From Oscillospiraceae bacterium (lineage in GTDB: Bacteria; Bacillota; Clostridia; Oscillospirales; Acutalibacteraceae), in the NCBI GenBank assembly GCA_021640185.1, contig JAJXDX010000125.1:1-6462 (forward strand): 6,462 bases of DNA. Direction: 5' to 3'. The notes under the pieces were generated by a model. It ran no database searches and was not told the DNA's origin. It saw nothing but the letters and a program-made list of their open reading frames with translations. This document shows positions 5,798 to 6,462 of this stretch, piece by piece (the first letter of the stretch is position 1; each line of letters opens with the position of its first letter). The position numbers and the translations under genes were made by a program.

Positions 5798-6403
5798 ATG
5801 GATACGAACGATCGCACGGCGCAGCCCGGCCGCTGCGGCCTGCACTGCCTAAAGATCGAGCACATCACGGTGCGCGCCGGGCAGGCGGTGCTGGTGGATG
5901 ATGTGAGCCTGCACGCCCACTGCGGCGAGATCACGGCCGTGATCGGCCGCAACGGCGCGGGCAAAAGCACGCTGTTCAAGGCGATCCTCGGCGATCTGCC
6001 GCACACGGGCGACGTGGTGTTCAGCGGACACGACGGCGTGCCCACGCGCGTGCGGCCGCGGATCGGCTACGTGCCGCAAAGCCTGAATATCGACCGCAGT
6101 TCGCCCGCGACGGTGCTGGACATGGCGGTGGAGCTGACCTGCCGCTATCCGGCGTTTTTGCCGATCCCGGCGCGCCTGCGGGAAGAGCTGCGCGCGCATT
6201 TCGCGCGCTTTTCCGCCGACAGGCTGCTCGACCGCCCGGTCGGACGGCTGTCCGGCGGCGAGCTGCAGCGCGTGCTGCTGGCGATCGCCACGCGGCCGCA
6301 TCCGGATATGCTCGTCTTGGACGAGCCGGTGTCCGGCGTCGACCGTGAGGGTCTGGCGGATTTTTCGCGCGGCTGGCGCAGCTGCGGCGGGACGATGTGG
6401 TGA
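5798..6403 (+). CDS. znuC: zinc ABC transporter ATP-binding protein, frameshifted before the H-loop
   Basis: The ATPase of the metal importer, positioned to work with ZnuA. Numbered from the ATG at 5792, Walker A GRNGAGKST is at 52-60, the Q-loop glutamine at Q96 (YVPQ), the signature LSGGELQR at 153-160, Walker B MLVLDEP at 173-179 and the D-loop SGVD at 181-184. I prefer the start at 5798: the ribosome site GGGAGG (5785-5790) is 7 nt from it but only 1 nt from the ATG at 5792, although that ATG overlaps the znuA stop in the common ATGA arrangement. After the D-loop the frame drifts into an unfamiliar tail (FSRGWRSCGGTMW) and stops at 6403, without the H-loop histidine every active ABC ATPase needs. 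The expected tail is intact in the -1 frame. This is a sequencing error, a pseudogene, or a rare recoding site. Confidence 0.9.
   Translation: MDTNDRTAQPGRCGLHCLKIEHITVRAGQAVLVDDVSLHAHCGEITAVIGRNGAGKSTLFKAILGDLPHTGDVVFSGHDGVPTRVRPRIGYVPQSLNIDRSSPATVLDMAVELTCRYPAFLPIPARLREELRAHFARFSADRLLDRPVGRLSGGELQRVLLAIATRPHPDMLVLDEPVSGVDREGLADFSRGWRSCGGTMW
6361..6366 (+). other. apparent one-base deletion or frameshift point in znuC (T run)
   Basis: The frame reads GAT TTT TCG through TTTTTC. Adding one T, or re-reading one T by a -1 slip, turns this into GAT TTT TTC GCG and restores the ABC ATPase reading DFFARLAQL. The site is a homopolymer, where indels are most likely. Confidence 0.85.
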
Positions 6404-6462
6404 TCGTGCTCATCTCGCACGATCTAGAATGCGTCCGGCAGCTCGCCGACCGCGCCGTCGTG
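6367..6462 (+). CDS. C-terminal part of znuC in the shifted frame, runs off the window
   Basis: The 32 codons from 6367 to the window edge are open and read ARLAQLRRDDVVIVLISHDL onward, ending LADRAVV. This is the standard end of an ABC ATPase after the D-loop: a hydrophobic strand (VVIVLISHD) with the H-loop histidine, then the helix leading to a strand such as RAVV. It continues past the window, so the true end is not seen. It joins the preceding frame at the T run and is the continuation of the same gene, not an independent one. Confidence 0.85.

Overview
This window is GC-rich chromosomal DNA from what is most likely a GC-rich Firmicute (Clostridia, possibly Oscillospiraceae/Ruminococcaceae). 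That placement is inferred from four things: a perfect consensus parS site beside a Soj/Spo0J (ParA/ParB) pair, AGGAGG-type ribosome binding sites, sigma-A-like promoters, and an ECF-type QueT gene behind a structured leader. All genes lie on the + strand. The long antisense reading frames are by-products of high GC content.

Layout. 16-31: a perfect 16-bp parS palindrome. 41-69: a possible promoter for a TRIC/UPF0126-family membrane protein (108-806). 826-854: a good extended -10 promoter driving parA (932-1693) and parB (1720-2577). 2590-2627: a strong compound hairpin in the parB-thioesterase gap. 2657-3406: an acyl-ACP thioesterase with the double-hotdog catalytic residues. It overlaps by 14 nt a conserved-looking but unnamed protein (3393-4136) whose N-terminal half carries residues reminiscent of a PD-(D/E)XK nuclease core and whose tail looks helical and winged-helix-like. 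4151-4240: a folded leader, probably a preQ1-type riboswitch, ahead of queT (4246-4773). After an AT-rich gap come znuA (4821-5795), a zinc-binding lipoprotein-like receptor, and znuC (5798 onward), the ATPase. The permease would be expected beyond the right edge.

How the genes work together. ParA and ParB with parS form the origin-segregation module. The thioesterase and the unnamed protein form a small translationally coupled pair. QueT should import a queuosine precursor under control of the leader RNA. ZnuA/ZnuC form a zinc (or manganese) importer whose ATPase gene carries an apparent one-base deletion in a T run at 6361-6365. The expected reading resumes in the -1 frame and continues to the window edge.

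Most worth a second look are the queT leader, which can form two mutually exclusive folds; the broken znuC; the unnamed nuclease-like protein; and the parB-thioesterase hairpin. No mobile element, CRISPR array, tRNA or rRNA was seen. I found no convincing evidence for a wholly new multi-gene system.
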